This document shows, one piece after another, positions 35,382 through 44,486 of a DNA stretch of 64,000 nt. The first letter of the stretch is position 1; every line of letters begins with the position of its first letter. The DNA comes from Phycisphaerae bacterium (lineage in GTDB: Bacteria > Planctomycetota > Phycisphaerae > Sedimentisphaerales > Anaerohalosphaeraceae). The translations under genes were made by a program, and so were the position numbers. The DNA lies in contig JAGPMT010000009.1 in NCBI GenBank assembly GCA_018052735.1, positions 1-64,000 on the forward strand, given 5' to 3'. The notes beneath the pieces are model-generated. The model had not been told where the DNA came from and ran no database searches. It saw nothing but the letters and a program-made list of their open reading frames with translations.

Positions 35382-38300
35382 TTAAAAAAGTCCTGTCGGC
35401 GGCCTGAAAACAGACAGAAAAACTGCCTGAACAACAGGATCCTTCATATCGCCGCGGACCTCCACCCGCCACAATGCCGCACCCATTCCCCGCAGAAGCC
35501 GATCCAAAAAAGTATCCTCTTGAGCAGGCGGCCGATTCCATGCGGTCAGTTCCATCGTTATCTGCCGGCTTTGGAGATTCAAACGCCCTTTGCCGCGAAA
35601 AATCAGCGGCTGCCCCACCATCACCACATCATCCAGAATCAGTTCTGCTCCGCGGATAACGGCGGCAACATCCATTCGGCTGAAAACAAACTCTTCCGGC
35701 TGGCGTAGCTGCACAGCCGTCAGAATCTTGCCCGGCAGCGACTGACGGCCCATTTTCATATCCACCACCGCTGCAGTCAGCCGGCCGCGCGGTTCTGCAG
35801 GGGTCTGAAAATCCCCCTGCAATGTCAGCGAACCGGAAACCAATCCCTGCATCTGCTGCTGGGGCTCTATGGGCTGCCGGGCTTCCAGCAGTTTTATGAC
35901 AGGGACATCCTGACAGTCCAGCTTCAGCAGATATCCCGGCTGGACGCCGGCGGCAAGATTGACCTGAAACTCACCGCTGACTGCACCGTCATACAGCTGC
36001 GCTGTGAGGTTTGATCCCTTCAGCCGCATGGTATTGGGATCGTAAGCCGCCCGGCCGGACACATGTTCTGCCAGCCAGTGGCGGTATTGAAGCCGGTTGA
36101 TCACACAATCGCCGGAAACTTCCCACCGCTGCGATTCAAAATCTCCCGCTGCAGATCCGCTGAAAACACCATCCCCCAGTGAAACCTGTCCAGCCGCACC
36201 GCACGAAAGCCCTTCCAGTTTTACCTGGGCATTCAATTCAATCCCCGAGGGCTTTCTTTGGGAATTCATCCGCACGCATCCATCATGCACTACAAGCCCT
36301 GCCTGACCTTTGGGACGTGCCCACGCATACAGGGCGCGAACCTGCCGGCCTGCCGCATCCAGCGGCAGCGATTCAAGGGGAATAGCCTGCCACTGAAAAT
36401 CGGTCAGCTTTACAATTTCATTTTGTATCCGCAGCCGGCCTTGCAAACGCCCCAGCGGAGTATCCTCCCACGCCAATCGGCTCTCCTTGAGCACCGCAAT
36501 CAGATCATTGCCGCGGCATTCTGTTTCCGGAAGATTCGTCTCCAGCCGTCCCGACACATCAACTCGGCCCAGCAGCCGGAATTTTCCCGGCATCTGCTCG
36601 ATGCCGGCGATATTCCAAAAGGCCTCATTCAAATCAAAGTCCCTCAGCTCCAGCTCCAGACAGAAACCCGCCTGCTGAGGCAGACGGCCTGCCGGATAAA
36701 CCGTTCCGCTGAGCACCACAGGGCCGTTGTCGGTTCGGCCTTCAAGCCGATGCAGCAAAATACGGTCATCAGCAATTTCTGCTGACAGCTGCACGTCCCG
36801 TATCGCAAGAGGAAATTCCTTATACAGAAGCCGCTGGCCCTGCAGCCGAACCTGCGCGGTGTAATCGAACTGCTCTTTGGCCGCCGGAGAAGATTGGATG
36901 CGTATATCAAAATCAGCAGCCGCAGAGATTTCCAGACGATTCCACAGTGCCTGTGCTGCCTCCGGCAGGGCTTCTCGAAGCGCCGCATCCGTCGGAATCC
37001 GCCTGCCTTCAACATAAACGCTGAATACCGGATCCTCTGTCTGCAGTTGTTCGGCCTGCCCGCTGATCAGAATGCTGCGGCCGTCATCATAACTGGCTCT
37101 GACATTTTCGAACAGAATCCGGCCGGTTTCTATGCGGATGGTTCCTGTCAGATTTTCCAGCAGATACGGAATCCGATTATACACAGCCGAAGCATTCTTC
37201 AGATGCAGTGCAACAGCGGCATCCTTTCGTCCATCCGCTGCCCGGCGAAAACGATAATCCAGCCCCGCCGCCCCCTGCGGCTTGAATGCCAGCCACAGCC
37301 GCTTAGCCGAATCCTTGAGGGCATTGTACAAATCCTCATCAAAACGGATACTCTCGCTGGTTGTTCGAAGATCTATCTCGGCCTGAGGTCCAAAATTGCT
37401 GACTGTTCCATTGACCAGCAGAATGCTGTCCCCATGCCGGCCTTTGAGATTGTTCAGATAAAGCGTACGGCCTTTGAGCTCAATATCTCCCTGAATGCCG
37501 CTGACCGTATAGGGAAACTGATCATCCCGGACGGCTATATCCACGCAGCGTATCCGGCCGCTGAATTGGGAATCCGACAGATCATCCAGATACCCGTGCA
37601 TCTGGGCTTCGATATCGGCCTTGCCGCACGCATGATACCGCCCTAAGAACCGGGCTGCCGCCGGCTCCAGCAGCGACAGAATCGGCCGGCTGCACACTAT
37701 GGCGTCCGGCTCAAACCGGTCAGCCGTCATCAAACCGTGCGCGGAAACCTCCAAATCAACCGGACGGCGGCCTGTGCGATGAATCAAGCCCCGAATATCG
37801 GCCTGCCCCTGCCCCAGCAAAAAACGGCACCGCTGAATCGAAACGGTCTGGGCATCAAATGTGCACTCGAACTGAATCCCCTCAAGGTTCCAGGCATTAT
37901 CCAGCACCCGTGCCTGCCCCATCCGGATATATCCTGCCGCCGCCAGCCGGCTTTGCCGATCGCCCTGCCCCAGCGTCAGCAGACCTTGAATGCTGCTGTC
38001 GCCATAGCCAAACCGGCCGTCTGTTTCAAGCCGGAAACTGTATTCCCGCAAACCCGCCGGAACCGCAATATCGCCGTTGAATCCAATGGTCGCAATCGTT
38101 TCTGCAGTATCGGCAATCCGGCGGATGCGAAGCGCACCCCGCCGCATTTGTATCAGCGGAATGGCTGTCTGTCCGCCTGCGTTCCGAGCCCCGAACGCCA
38201 GCCGGCTGAAATTCCAATTTTTCTGGCCGGCATCATAATCGGCCGTAACTGCAAAATCCGACAGTGTTATCGAATGAATTGACAGACGCCCTTTGAGCAA

Positions 38301-38615
38301 ATGCAGCGGAATAAACTGCACATCCATGCGATCCGCCCTCAAAATCGCCGATTCATCCCCCGATGCAGTTTCGCCCGCCACGACAACCCCATTCAGGCGG
38401 ACCGAACCGACTCCGGTAAACCAGCCGGACTGAATGGATACACCGGCGCCGCAAAACCGCGCTATGCTGCTTTGTGCAGCAGGCACAATGACAAAAAATC
38501 CTATTCCATACACAGCGGCCGCAACAGCCAGCAGACACACCAGCGCAGTGCGCACAGACCGAAAAATTCGCCGTCGGATTTTGCGAAGCCTTTTTGTTCT
38601 TGTATGACTTGACAT
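35382..38615 (-). CDS. AsmA/YhdP-like envelope protein
   Basis: This protein of about 1077 residues has one N-terminal membrane helix (ALVCLLAVAAAVYGIGFFVI) after a very basic segment (RTKRLRKIRRRIFRS). A long beta-rich periplasmic body follows, with the repeating short-strand pattern of AsmA-like and TamB/YhdP proteins. Examples are GVGSVRLNGVVVAGE near the start and LQGDFQTPAEPRGRLTAAVVD near the end. Such proteins are thought to form hydrophobic grooves that carry lipids toward the outer membrane. ATG 38615 is used, but a GTG at 38633 is equally possible because neither has a clear ribosome site. It follows purD by about 60 bases and precedes the HI0933-type gene. Assignment rests on length, topology and pattern, not a single strict motif. 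Confidence 0.68.
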   Translation of the reverse strand: MSSHTRTKRLRKIRRRIFRSVRTALVCLLAVAAAVYGIGFFVIVPAAQSSIARFCGAGVSIQSGWFTGVGSVRLNGVVVAGETASGDESAILRADRMDVQFIPLHLLKGRLSIHSITLSDFAVTADYDAGQKNWNFSRLAFGARNAGGQTAIPLIQMRRGALRIRRIADTAETIATIGFNGDIAVPAGLREYSFRLETDGRFGYGDSSIQGLLTLGQGDRQSRLAAAGYIRMGQARVLDNAWNLEGIQFECTFDAQTVSIQRCRFLLGQGQADIRGLIHRTGRRPVDLEVSAHGLMTADRFEPDAIVCSRPILSLLEPAAARFLGRYHACGKADIEAQMHGYLDDLSDSQFSGRIRCVDIAVRDDQFPYTVSGIQGDIELKGRTLYLNNLKGRHGDSILLVNGTVSNFGPQAEIDLRTTSESIRFDEDLYNALKDSAKRLWLAFKPQGAAGLDYRFRRAADGRKDAAVALHLKNASAVYNRIPYLLENLTGTIRIETGRILFENVRASYDDGRSILISGQAEQLQTEDPVFSVYVEGRRIPTDAALREALPEAAQALWNRLEISAAADFDIRIQSSPAAKEQFDYTAQVRLQGQRLLYKEFPLAIRDVQLSAEIADDRILLHRLEGRTDNGPVVLSGTVYPAGRLPQQAGFCLELELRDFDLNEAFWNIAGIEQMPGKFRLLGRVDVSGRLETNLPETECRGNDLIAVLKESRLAWEDTPLGRLQGRLRIQNEIVKLTDFQWQAIPLESLPLDAAGRQVRALYAWARPKGQAGLVVHDGCVRMNSQRKPSGIELNAQVKLEGLSCGAAGQVSLGDGVFSGSAAGDFESQRWEVSGDCVINRLQYRHWLAEHVSGRAAYDPNTMRLKGSNLTAQLYDGAVSGEFQVNLAAGVQPGYLLKLDCQDVPVIKLLEARQPIEPQQQMQGLVSGSLTLQGDFQTPAEPRGRLTAAVVDMKMGRQSLPGKILTAVQLRQPEEFVFSRMDVAAVIRGAELILDDVVMVGQPLIFRGKGRLNLQSRQITMELTAWNRPPAQEDTFLDRLLRGMGAALWRVEVRGDMKDPVVQAVFLSVFRPPTGLF

Positions 38616-38676
38616 GGAGCTGTTATCGGACACGGCAAGCGTCCGGCTTGGTCCTTTAGGTCCGGCTGCTTATCTT

Positions 38677-39957
38677 TTATTGCCCAAGAGGTCGCAGCGC
38701 CTTATCGGCAATATCCCGCCGGAAGTAAGCCCCTTCAAAATGAATCTTACTGACTGCTTCATACGCACGCATCTTGGCCTGTGCGATCGTCTCACCCAGC
38801 GCCGTCACACCCAGCACCCGGCCGCCGCTGGTTACAACAGCGCCGTCTTTTCTGGCCGTTCCCGCATGGAAAACAAACACATCCTTCAATTTGGCTGCCT
38901 CTTCCAGTCCTGCAATCACCTTGCCCTTTTCGTAGCCGCCCGGGTAACCGCCGGAACTCATCACCACACACACCGCCGGCCGCTCATCCCATTGCAGCGT
39001 TACGGCATCCAGTTTGCCGTCGCAAACCGCCAGCATCACTTCCAGCAGGTCGCTCTTGAGCCGCATCAGAATCGGCTGGGTTTCCGGGTCGCCGAAGCGG
39101 CAGTTAAATTCCAGCACGCGCGGCCCGCCCTGCGTCAGCATCAGTCCCGCATACAGCACCCCTTTATACGGCGTCTCGTTGCGGTTCATCCCATCGATCG
39201 TCGGCACAAGGATCTCCCGAATAATCTTGTCCATCAGGGCATCCGTAACGATGGGAGCCGGGCTGTAGGCGCCCATCCCGCCGGTATTCGGGCCTGTGTC
39301 CCCATCGCCTATCGGCTTATGGTCTTGGGCGCTTTCCATCACATAAATGTTCCGGCCATCCACAAACGCCAGAATGGATGCCTCCTGCCCCAGCAGCTTA
39401 TCCTCAACAACAACTGTATTGCCGGCATCCCCAAAAATGCGGTCTTTCATAATCTTTTCCGCTGCCAGAATCCCTTCGGCCGGATCATCACAGACAAAGA
39501 CCCCCTTGCCCTTGGCCAAACCGGCCGCCTTCACCACAACCGGCTCATCCCGGCTGGCAATATATGCTTTGGCATCCTCAAAAGATGTAAACGAACGGCT
39601 TTCAGCCGTCGGTATGCTGCTGGCACGCATAATCTCTTTGGCAAAATGCTTATCCGCCTCAAGCTGTGCAGCCGCCTTGCTGGGCCCAAAGGCCTTGATG
39701 CCGGCCGCCTCGAAGGCATCCGCCGCCCCCATCGCCAGCGGATCTTCCGGCCCAATCACAGCCAAACCGACATCAGCACCGCGGGCAAACTTGACTAATT
39801 CATTAATATTTGTGTCCGCTATATCTATATTTTCGCCAAACTGGGCCGTACCAGGATTACCAGGGGCAATGTAGAGTTTTTTGAGCTTCTTTGACTGCGA
39901 TAGTTTCCAGGCAATAGCATGCTCCCGGCCGCCGCTGCCGATTAATAGGACCTTCAT
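38677..39957 (-). CDS. purD: Phosphoribosylamine-glycine ligase
   Basis: This 426-residue ATP-grasp ligase makes glycinamide ribonucleotide in purine synthesis. The N-terminus MKVLLIGSGGREHAIAWKL and IAPGNPGTAQFGENI are family hallmarks. ATP-grasp features include VVKAAGLAKGKGVFVCDD, GQEASILAFVDG and DHKPIGDGDTGPNTGGMGAY, and the metal site EFNCRFGDPETQPIL follows. Length is normal. The ATG is preceded by AGGAGTTTTT. It may share a transcript with the downstream AsmA-like gene, from which it is separated by about 60 bases. Another purine gene, apt, lies elsewhere in the window. Confidence 0.97.
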   Translation of the reverse strand: MKVLLIGSGGREHAIAWKLSQSKKLKKLYIAPGNPGTAQFGENIDIADTNINELVKFARGADVGLAVIGPEDPLAMGAADAFEAAGIKAFGPSKAAAQLEADKHFAKEIMRASSIPTAESRSFTSFEDAKAYIASRDEPVVVKAAGLAKGKGVFVCDDPAEGILAAEKIMKDRIFGDAGNTVVVEDKLLGQEASILAFVDGRNIYVMESAQDHKPIGDGDTGPNTGGMGAYSPAPIVTDALMDKIIREILVPTIDGMNRNETPYKGVLYAGLMLTQGGPRVLEFNCRFGDPETQPILMRLKSDLLEVMLAVCDGKLDAVTLQWDERPAVCVVMSSGGYPGGYEKGKVIAGLEEAAKLKDVFVFHAGTARKDGAVVTSGGRVLGVTALGETIAQAKMRAYEAVSKIHFEGAYFRRDIADKALRPLGQ

Positions 39958-40120
39958 AAAAACTCCTATAAAAAATTCAAGTCATAATCCAATGATTAAA
40001 AATAATAATATCTTTTCTTCACTTTTACCAATGAAAATCAACTGATTGCTGGTAATCATTGCCCCCAAACAAGCCGAAAAAGAAACGGGAGACTCTATTT
40101 TTAATTGTTTTGGATATGGT

Positions 40121-40627
40121 ATGTATAAATTAATAAGAAAAACGGCAGGGTCCGAACAAAACGCTGCTGGGATGAAATCGGCTTGGGGCTTTACGCTGGT
40201 CGAGCTGATGATTATCGTGGCCATCCTGGGCATCTTGGCGGCCATTGCATTTCCGGAGTTTCAAGGCCACATCCAAAAGGCCAAAGAAACACAGGCCAAA
40301 GCCAACCTGCGCCTGCTCCGTGAGGCCATTGAACGCTACGCCGCAGACCACAACGGCATCCCCCCCGGATATCTCAACAACGATCCATCCGGAACAGCCA
40401 GTCCAAGTGAATTTTACAGGCAGCTTGTGGTAAATGGAAAGTACTTAAACGAAATGCCCGAAAATCCATTCAACGGCTACAATGGGATGCATGCGTACCA
40501 AAACATTGTCCCTTTTCCCACTGAAGCCGACGGTACTTCCGGCTGGAATTATAAACCCATGACAAAAGAAATTCGGCTGAATTGGCCCGGCACAGATTCA
40601 GAAGGCAAGCTCTTTTACAGCTACTAA
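40121..40627 (+). CDS. Type II secretion/type IV pilin-like pseudopilin
   Basis: The prepilin signature is the segment GFTLVELMIIVAILGILAAIA, with cleavage expected after the glycine at the end of MKSAWG, followed by an amphipathic helix with FPEFQGHIQKAKETQAKANL. The C-terminal domain (PPGYLNNDPS, YLNEMPENPFNG) has the form of GspG-like and planctomycete DUF1559-related pseudopilins. The ATG at 40121 would give 168 residues with a 23-residue leader. An internal ATG at 40172 would give a typical 6-residue leader, and no ribosome site clearly decides. It is 72 bases ahead of the spermidine-synthase-like gene. No other secretion or pilus gene is in the window. Confidence 0.78.
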   Translation: MYKLIRKTAGSEQNAAGMKSAWGFTLVELMIIVAILGILAAIAFPEFQGHIQKAKETQAKANLRLLREAIERYAADHNGIPPGYLNNDPSGTASPSEFYRQLVVNGKYLNEMPENPFNGYNGMHAYQNIVPFPTEADGTSGWNYKPMTKEIRLNWPGTDSEGKLFYSY

Positions 40628-40699
40628 ACCTTGCCGCAGCCGACCGGCTCTGGTATGATAGCCGAAAATCAAATAATTCAATGAATCAGGATATTATCT

Positions 40700-42916
40700 A
40701 TGGAAAAATCAAAAGGATTTCTTGCAATTCTTATCCCTGCCATAACAGTATTTATCTCCAGCGCCTGCATTATGATTCTTGAGCTGGTCGCCAGCCGGCT
40801 CATTGCCCGTCATCTCGGCTCATCTCTCTACACTTGGACAGCCGTCATAGGCGTTGTGCTTGCCGGCATTACTATCGGCAATTACACCGGCGGTCGAATC
40901 GCTGACCGGTATCCATCTCAGAAAGCCCTTTCCTTTCAATTCTGTCTGGCATCTGCGGCCTGTGTGATTATTATTATTTTGAACAATGTCGTCGGCGATT
41001 GGATATGGCTGTGGAAGCTGAGCTGGCCGATGCGGGTTTTTCTCCATGTGACCCTTGTTTTTCTGCTGCCCTCTGTCCTGCTGGGAACCATCAGCCCGGT
41101 GGTGGCGAAAATGGCCCTCGATCGAGGACTGCCGGCCGGCCGCACGGTCGGCGATATTTATGCCTTCGGCGCTGCCGGCAGCATCGCAGGAACCTTCATT
41201 GCCGGCTTTTACCTGATTGCCGCAATGGGAACCGTCGCTATCATCTGGACGGTTGCGTTTATCTTGGCGCTGATGGCCGCCCTCTACCGGCTCAAGGCAT
41301 GGCCTGCCTGGCTGTGGCTGCTCCTTTTGGCCGGCTTTTTTTTTCTCGGCACTTCTAAAGCATCCGCCGCTGAGAATTTAGGCACTTCCTTTCTGCTGCG
41401 TGAAAAAAATGACCCTGCAGTCCTTTACACCGATGACACAGAGTATTGCTACATTGCCGTTAAGCAAATATCCCAAACACCAGACCGCCGCGAATTCATT
41501 CAGGATAAGCTCAAGCACAGCGAAATCAATATGGACAATCCTGACGATCTGCTGTACTTCTATACCCACATATACGCAAGCATAACGCACGGCCTGCGGC
41601 CCCAGCCGAATCCTCTTGCCGTCATGGTCATCGGCGGCGGCGGATATGTTTATCCCCGCTACATCGAAAAGCACTGGCCCGGCAGTCAAATCGATGTTGT
41701 CGAAATCGATCCCGGTGTGACAGAGGCGGCCTACGCCGCTTTTGGTCTGCCGCGCAGCACAACCATCCGCACCCATACAATGGATGCCCGCAATTTTGTT
41801 GACGGCCTTTTGCTGCTTGAAAAGAATGGACAATCTGTCCCCAAATATGATTTTATCTACGAAGACGCCATCAATGATTACTCCGTCCCTTTTCAGCTTG
41901 TTACGCACGAGTTCAACAAAAAAATTGTTCAGCTCCTCAAACCCAACGGCGTCTATTTAGTCAATCTAATTGAAGTATATAATTCCGGCTTGTTTCTGGG
42001 CAGTATGATTCAGACGCTGGAAAAAACATTTCCTTATGTCTATGTCCTGACGGAATACGCCCCTCACAGCATCCGCAACACATTTGTGCTGGCCGCTTCT
42101 TTCGAACCGCTTGATCTGCAGGCCATTATCGGCCGGTACACCCGCGGCTCGGATATTTGGTATCTCAGCGAAGAAGAAATCAGCGGCCTCAAGCAGCGGG
42201 CTTATTTCGGGCTGATTACAGACGATTACGCCCCCGTTGAAAATATGCTGGTGCCGGTGGTTCAGCGCACAAGCTCCGACTTTCTGGCTGTCAAGTACAA
42301 AAATCAGGCTAACGACCTTAAGAAGCTCGGCAAATATGATGAAAGCATACAAAAATATCTCGATATGATTCGGGTTGAACCAACCCTGTCGATTTTGGGC
42401 TACAACGAAATCGGGATAATGCTGGCCCAGCAGAACAAACCCGATGAGGCCGCTTCCTATTTTCTCAAAGCAATTGACTACAACCAGAAAGCCGATGTAC
42501 CCATCAATCTGGCCAGCGTTCACCTGAATTTAGCCCTGCTGCTGCGCGAGATGGGCAAAACCGCAGAAGCCGCAGCTCATTTCCAGACGGCCGCCGACGG
42601 CTACAAAAAAGAGCTTGCCAAAAATCCCAAATCGCTTAAGGATACAATGCTGGTGGCTACAACCCTCAAAGAGATGGGAAATCTGTCTGAGGCAATCGAA
42701 TATTATCAGAAGGCCGTGGATCTGAATCCCTACGATACCCAGCAGCACATCACGCTGGCTCAGGCCTACGAAGCCGTCAATGACTACGACAATGCAGTCG
42801 CAGCCATCCAAAAGGCCATCGGATTTTTTGACTACATCAATGAATCAAATCGGGCGGCTCCCCTAAAAGAGTATCTCAAATACCTCAACTTCCAGAAAGC
42901 CCAGCAGAAGCCCTGA
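40700..42916 (+). CDS. Spermidine-synthase-like membrane protein with TPR tail
   Basis: This 738-residue protein has three parts. Residues 1-215 form about seven membrane helices starting with ILELVASRLIARHLGSSLYTW, typical of the membrane-fused spermidine synthase-like family. Residues about 290-500 form a methyltransferase-fold aminopropyltransferase-like domain: VMVIGGGGYVYPRYI, VVEIDPGVTEAAYAAFG, MDARNFV and YEDAINDY. Residues 540-738 contain TPR repeats (LSEAIEYYQKAVDLNPYDTQ is clearest). Real spermidine synthesis is uncertain, since many fused members have lost the catalytic Asp. Here the usual D-x-x-D pair of the active site reads EDAIND, which is atypical. The nspC gene farther along shows the organism makes polyamines. 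The TPR tail suggests a protein-binding role in the membrane. Confidence 0.78.
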   Translation: MEKSKGFLAILIPAITVFISSACIMILELVASRLIARHLGSSLYTWTAVIGVVLAGITIGNYTGGRIADRYPSQKALSFQFCLASAACVIIIILNNVVGDWIWLWKLSWPMRVFLHVTLVFLLPSVLLGTISPVVAKMALDRGLPAGRTVGDIYAFGAAGSIAGTFIAGFYLIAAMGTVAIIWTVAFILALMAALYRLKAWPAWLWLLLLAGFFFLGTSKASAAENLGTSFLLREKNDPAVLYTDDTEYCYIAVKQISQTPDRREFIQDKLKHSEINMDNPDDLLYFYTHIYASITHGLRPQPNPLAVMVIGGGGYVYPRYIEKHWPGSQIDVVEIDPGVTEAAYAAFGLPRSTTIRTHTMDARNFVDGLLLLEKNGQSVPKYDFIYEDAINDYSVPFQLVTHEFNKKIVQLLKPNGVYLVNLIEVYNSGLFLGSMIQTLEKTFPYVYVLTEYAPHSIRNTFVLAASFEPLDLQAIIGRYTRGSDIWYLSEEEISGLKQRAYFGLITDDYAPVENMLVPVVQRTSSDFLAVKYKNQANDLKKLGKYDESIQKYLDMIRVEPTLSILGYNEIGIMLAQQNKPDEAASYFLKAIDYNQKADVPINLASVHLNLALLLREMGKTAEAAAHFQTAADGYKKELAKNPKSLKDTMLVATTLKEMGNLSEAIEYYQKAVDLNPYDTQQHITLAQAYEAVNDYDNAVAAIQKAIGFFDYINESNRAAPLKEYLKYLNFQKAQQKP

Positions 42917-43008
42917 CAACTTAAGCTCCCCAGACAATCAGCAACGCAAACCGGCTTGTTCAGAAGCTGCCTGCCGGTCTGCCCTGCTGCTGACAAGCAA
43001 GGAAGCGG

Positions 43009-43578
43009 CTATTCTTTTTGGAACACCACTTCGCCCCGCCAGACCGGTTCTTTATCGTCAAAAAGGTTGCGCCGTTCTTTAAGCGTCCATCCTTCAAACA
43101 GCAGAGCATCAACAAATCCCATCGTTTGCAGGTCCGGCTTCCAGGTCTTGCCGTCTTCGGATACCTTGCCGATTAGATAATCGGTCGTGCTGCCCTCGAC
43201 GGCATGATTGCCTACATCGTGGTAAAAATAGGCCAGCTCAACCGTAATGCCCAGCTCCCGGGTGGCCGGCGACCAGCTGACAGTCCACAAGCCGGGGCGA
43301 TAGATGGCCTTGCCCTGATATTTGGGGATTTCAAACGAAGTTTCTTTGCCCGGGTGCATTTCTGTCCTGCCCATCGGGATTATCATAAATGGGATATAGC
43401 CGTTTTTATCCAGCTCTATTGTCCAGCCCTGTTCAGGGCAGACCCATTTGCCGGCTAATTCTGCGGGGAATTTCCCGCCCCCCTCCACTATAATTTTGAC
43501 GCCTTTGTGCGGCTGGCCGCAGCCGGAGAGAGTGAACATAAAACCGACAATAAGAGATGCTGCAGTTGTAATCTTCAT
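43009..43578 (-). CDS. Predicted lipoprotein of unknown function
   Basis: This 189-residue protein has a lipoprotein signal ending LSGC (C20), after which acylation is expected. The mature part contains ELAGKWVCPEQGWTIELDKNG, resembling small lipocalin-like beta-barrels in which a GxW opening strand is common, but I cannot assign a family. It sits alone between the convergent spermidine-synthase-like gene and the HepT gene, which lies 69 bases upstream on the same strand. Function unknown. Confidence 0.65.
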   Translation of the reverse strand: MKITTAASLIVGFMFTLSGCGQPHKGVKIIVEGGGKFPAELAGKWVCPEQGWTIELDKNGYIPFMIIPMGRTEMHPGKETSFEIPKYQGKAIYRPGLWTVSWSPATRELGITVELAYFYHDVGNHAVEGSTTDYLIGKVSEDGKTWKPDLQTMGFVDALLFEGWTLKERRNLFDDKEPVWRGEVVFQKE

Positions 43579-43647
43579 CAGAAAGATACCTTTTCTTTAT
43601 ACTCAAAAAAGGAAAACACATCACTTTGTTATAAATTCACTTGTATT

Positions 43648-43977
43648 TTACTTCAAAAGGTAATGAACAGCATTTTTCAGGTTCGGCATCTCGTTTTCTA
43701 TTACATTCCATACTTCCTCAAGATCAATACCTGAATAATCGTGAATCAAAACATCTCTAAAACCAGCAATACGACGCCAAGGAATATCAGGCGTTCTTTC
43801 CTGTACACTTTCCGAAAGCCGCTTGGCTGCTTCACCTTTGATTTCAAAATTCCGCATTACGCCATCTTGAATCAAATGCGATGCCATGAACTCTGCACGC
43901 CCCTGCGCCGTATATTCTTCGATTCGCTCAATACACGCTGCTATGTGATCAAGGTAAATTCGATCCCTGTCTATCAT
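43648..43977 (-). CDS. hepT: HepT-like ribonuclease toxin
   Basis: This 109-residue all-helical protein has the HEPN motif R74-x4-H79-x-Y81 in GFRDVLIHDYSGID, the active site of HepT toxins that cut RNA. In characterised pairs the partner MntA silences the toxin by adding AMP to the tyrosine of this motif, and Y81 is present here. The gene begins inside the last codons of the MntA gene (four-base overlap), the normal order for this family. Length matches the DUF86/HepT family. It may stabilise the region or act in defence. Confidence 0.9.
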   Translation of the reverse strand: MIDRDRIYLDHIAACIERIEEYTAQGRAEFMASHLIQDGVMRNFEIKGEAAKRLSESVQERTPDIPWRRIAGFRDVLIHDYSGIDLEEVWNVIENEMPNLKNAVHYLLK

Positions 43978-44264
43978 AAGGGGATAACCTCACTAAAAAT
44001 CCTGTCACGGAGGAGAGGATGGACGGCCTTTTCATTAACCACATCCACTTTAACTCCCAGCAGCGCTTCTAAATCCTGCATAATCCCGATTCGATCCAGC
44101 AGTGAGCTTTTTGACGACATCCGCACCAATATATCCACATCGCTGTCAGGACCCGCTGTGCCCCTCACAACCGAGCCGAATATACGAAGGTTATCTGCCC
44201 CGTAACTGGCAGCTACCTTTAATATTTCAGCTCTTTTCTTTTGTATCTCTGCCAGTGTTATCAT
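43974..44264 (-). CDS. mntA: MntA-type nucleotidyltransferase antitoxin
   Basis: This 96-residue minimal nucleotidyltransferase shows GSVVRGTAGPDSDVDILV: the GSxxR motif (G30-S31) followed by D42 and D44, the metal-binding DxD pair. A third carboxylate is probably D73 or E77 in VKVDVVNEKA. It is expected to AMPylate and neutralise the HepT toxin encoded right after it. No clear ribosome site is visible ahead of its ATG. The 150-base gap upstream holds the promoter and lies against the terminator of the next PEP-CTERM gene. Confidence 0.9.
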   Translation of the reverse strand: MITLAEIQKKRAEILKVAASYGADNLRIFGSVVRGTAGPDSDVDILVRMSSKSSLLDRIGIMQDLEALLGVKVDVVNEKAVHPLLRDRIFSEVIPL

Positions 44265-44414
44265 AACTGATATTTTATCAAAAAACGGAAATTAATTTCT
44301 TTCTTTTTCGGACATCAGCCCGGCGGAAGACTTGCCGATATTTTGCTTTTTATACTGCTTTATCGGTACAGAAGGCCCTATAACATAAATATATTCGGTT
44401 TTGTACAGCGTCAA

Positions 44415-44451
44415 TAAAAAAAGAGGTTCTCTTTTAAGGGAGAACCTCTTT
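44415..44451 (-). terminator. Strong rho-independent terminator after PEP-CTERM gene
   Basis: On the minus strand AAAGAGGTTCTC pairs perfectly with GAGAACCTCTTT (12 base pairs, 8-base loop) and is followed by four or more T. It lies 36 bases after the stop codon of the PEP-CTERM gene and separates it from the MntA-HepT pair. Confidence 0.92.
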
Positions 44452-44486
44452 CACACACTTACTTTGCAACGCGTTTGGCTATAGTG

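Noticed and set aside
38614-39798. 394-residue plus-strand frame opposite purD
   Set aside because: It is the antisense of a well-defined PurD with no independent support.
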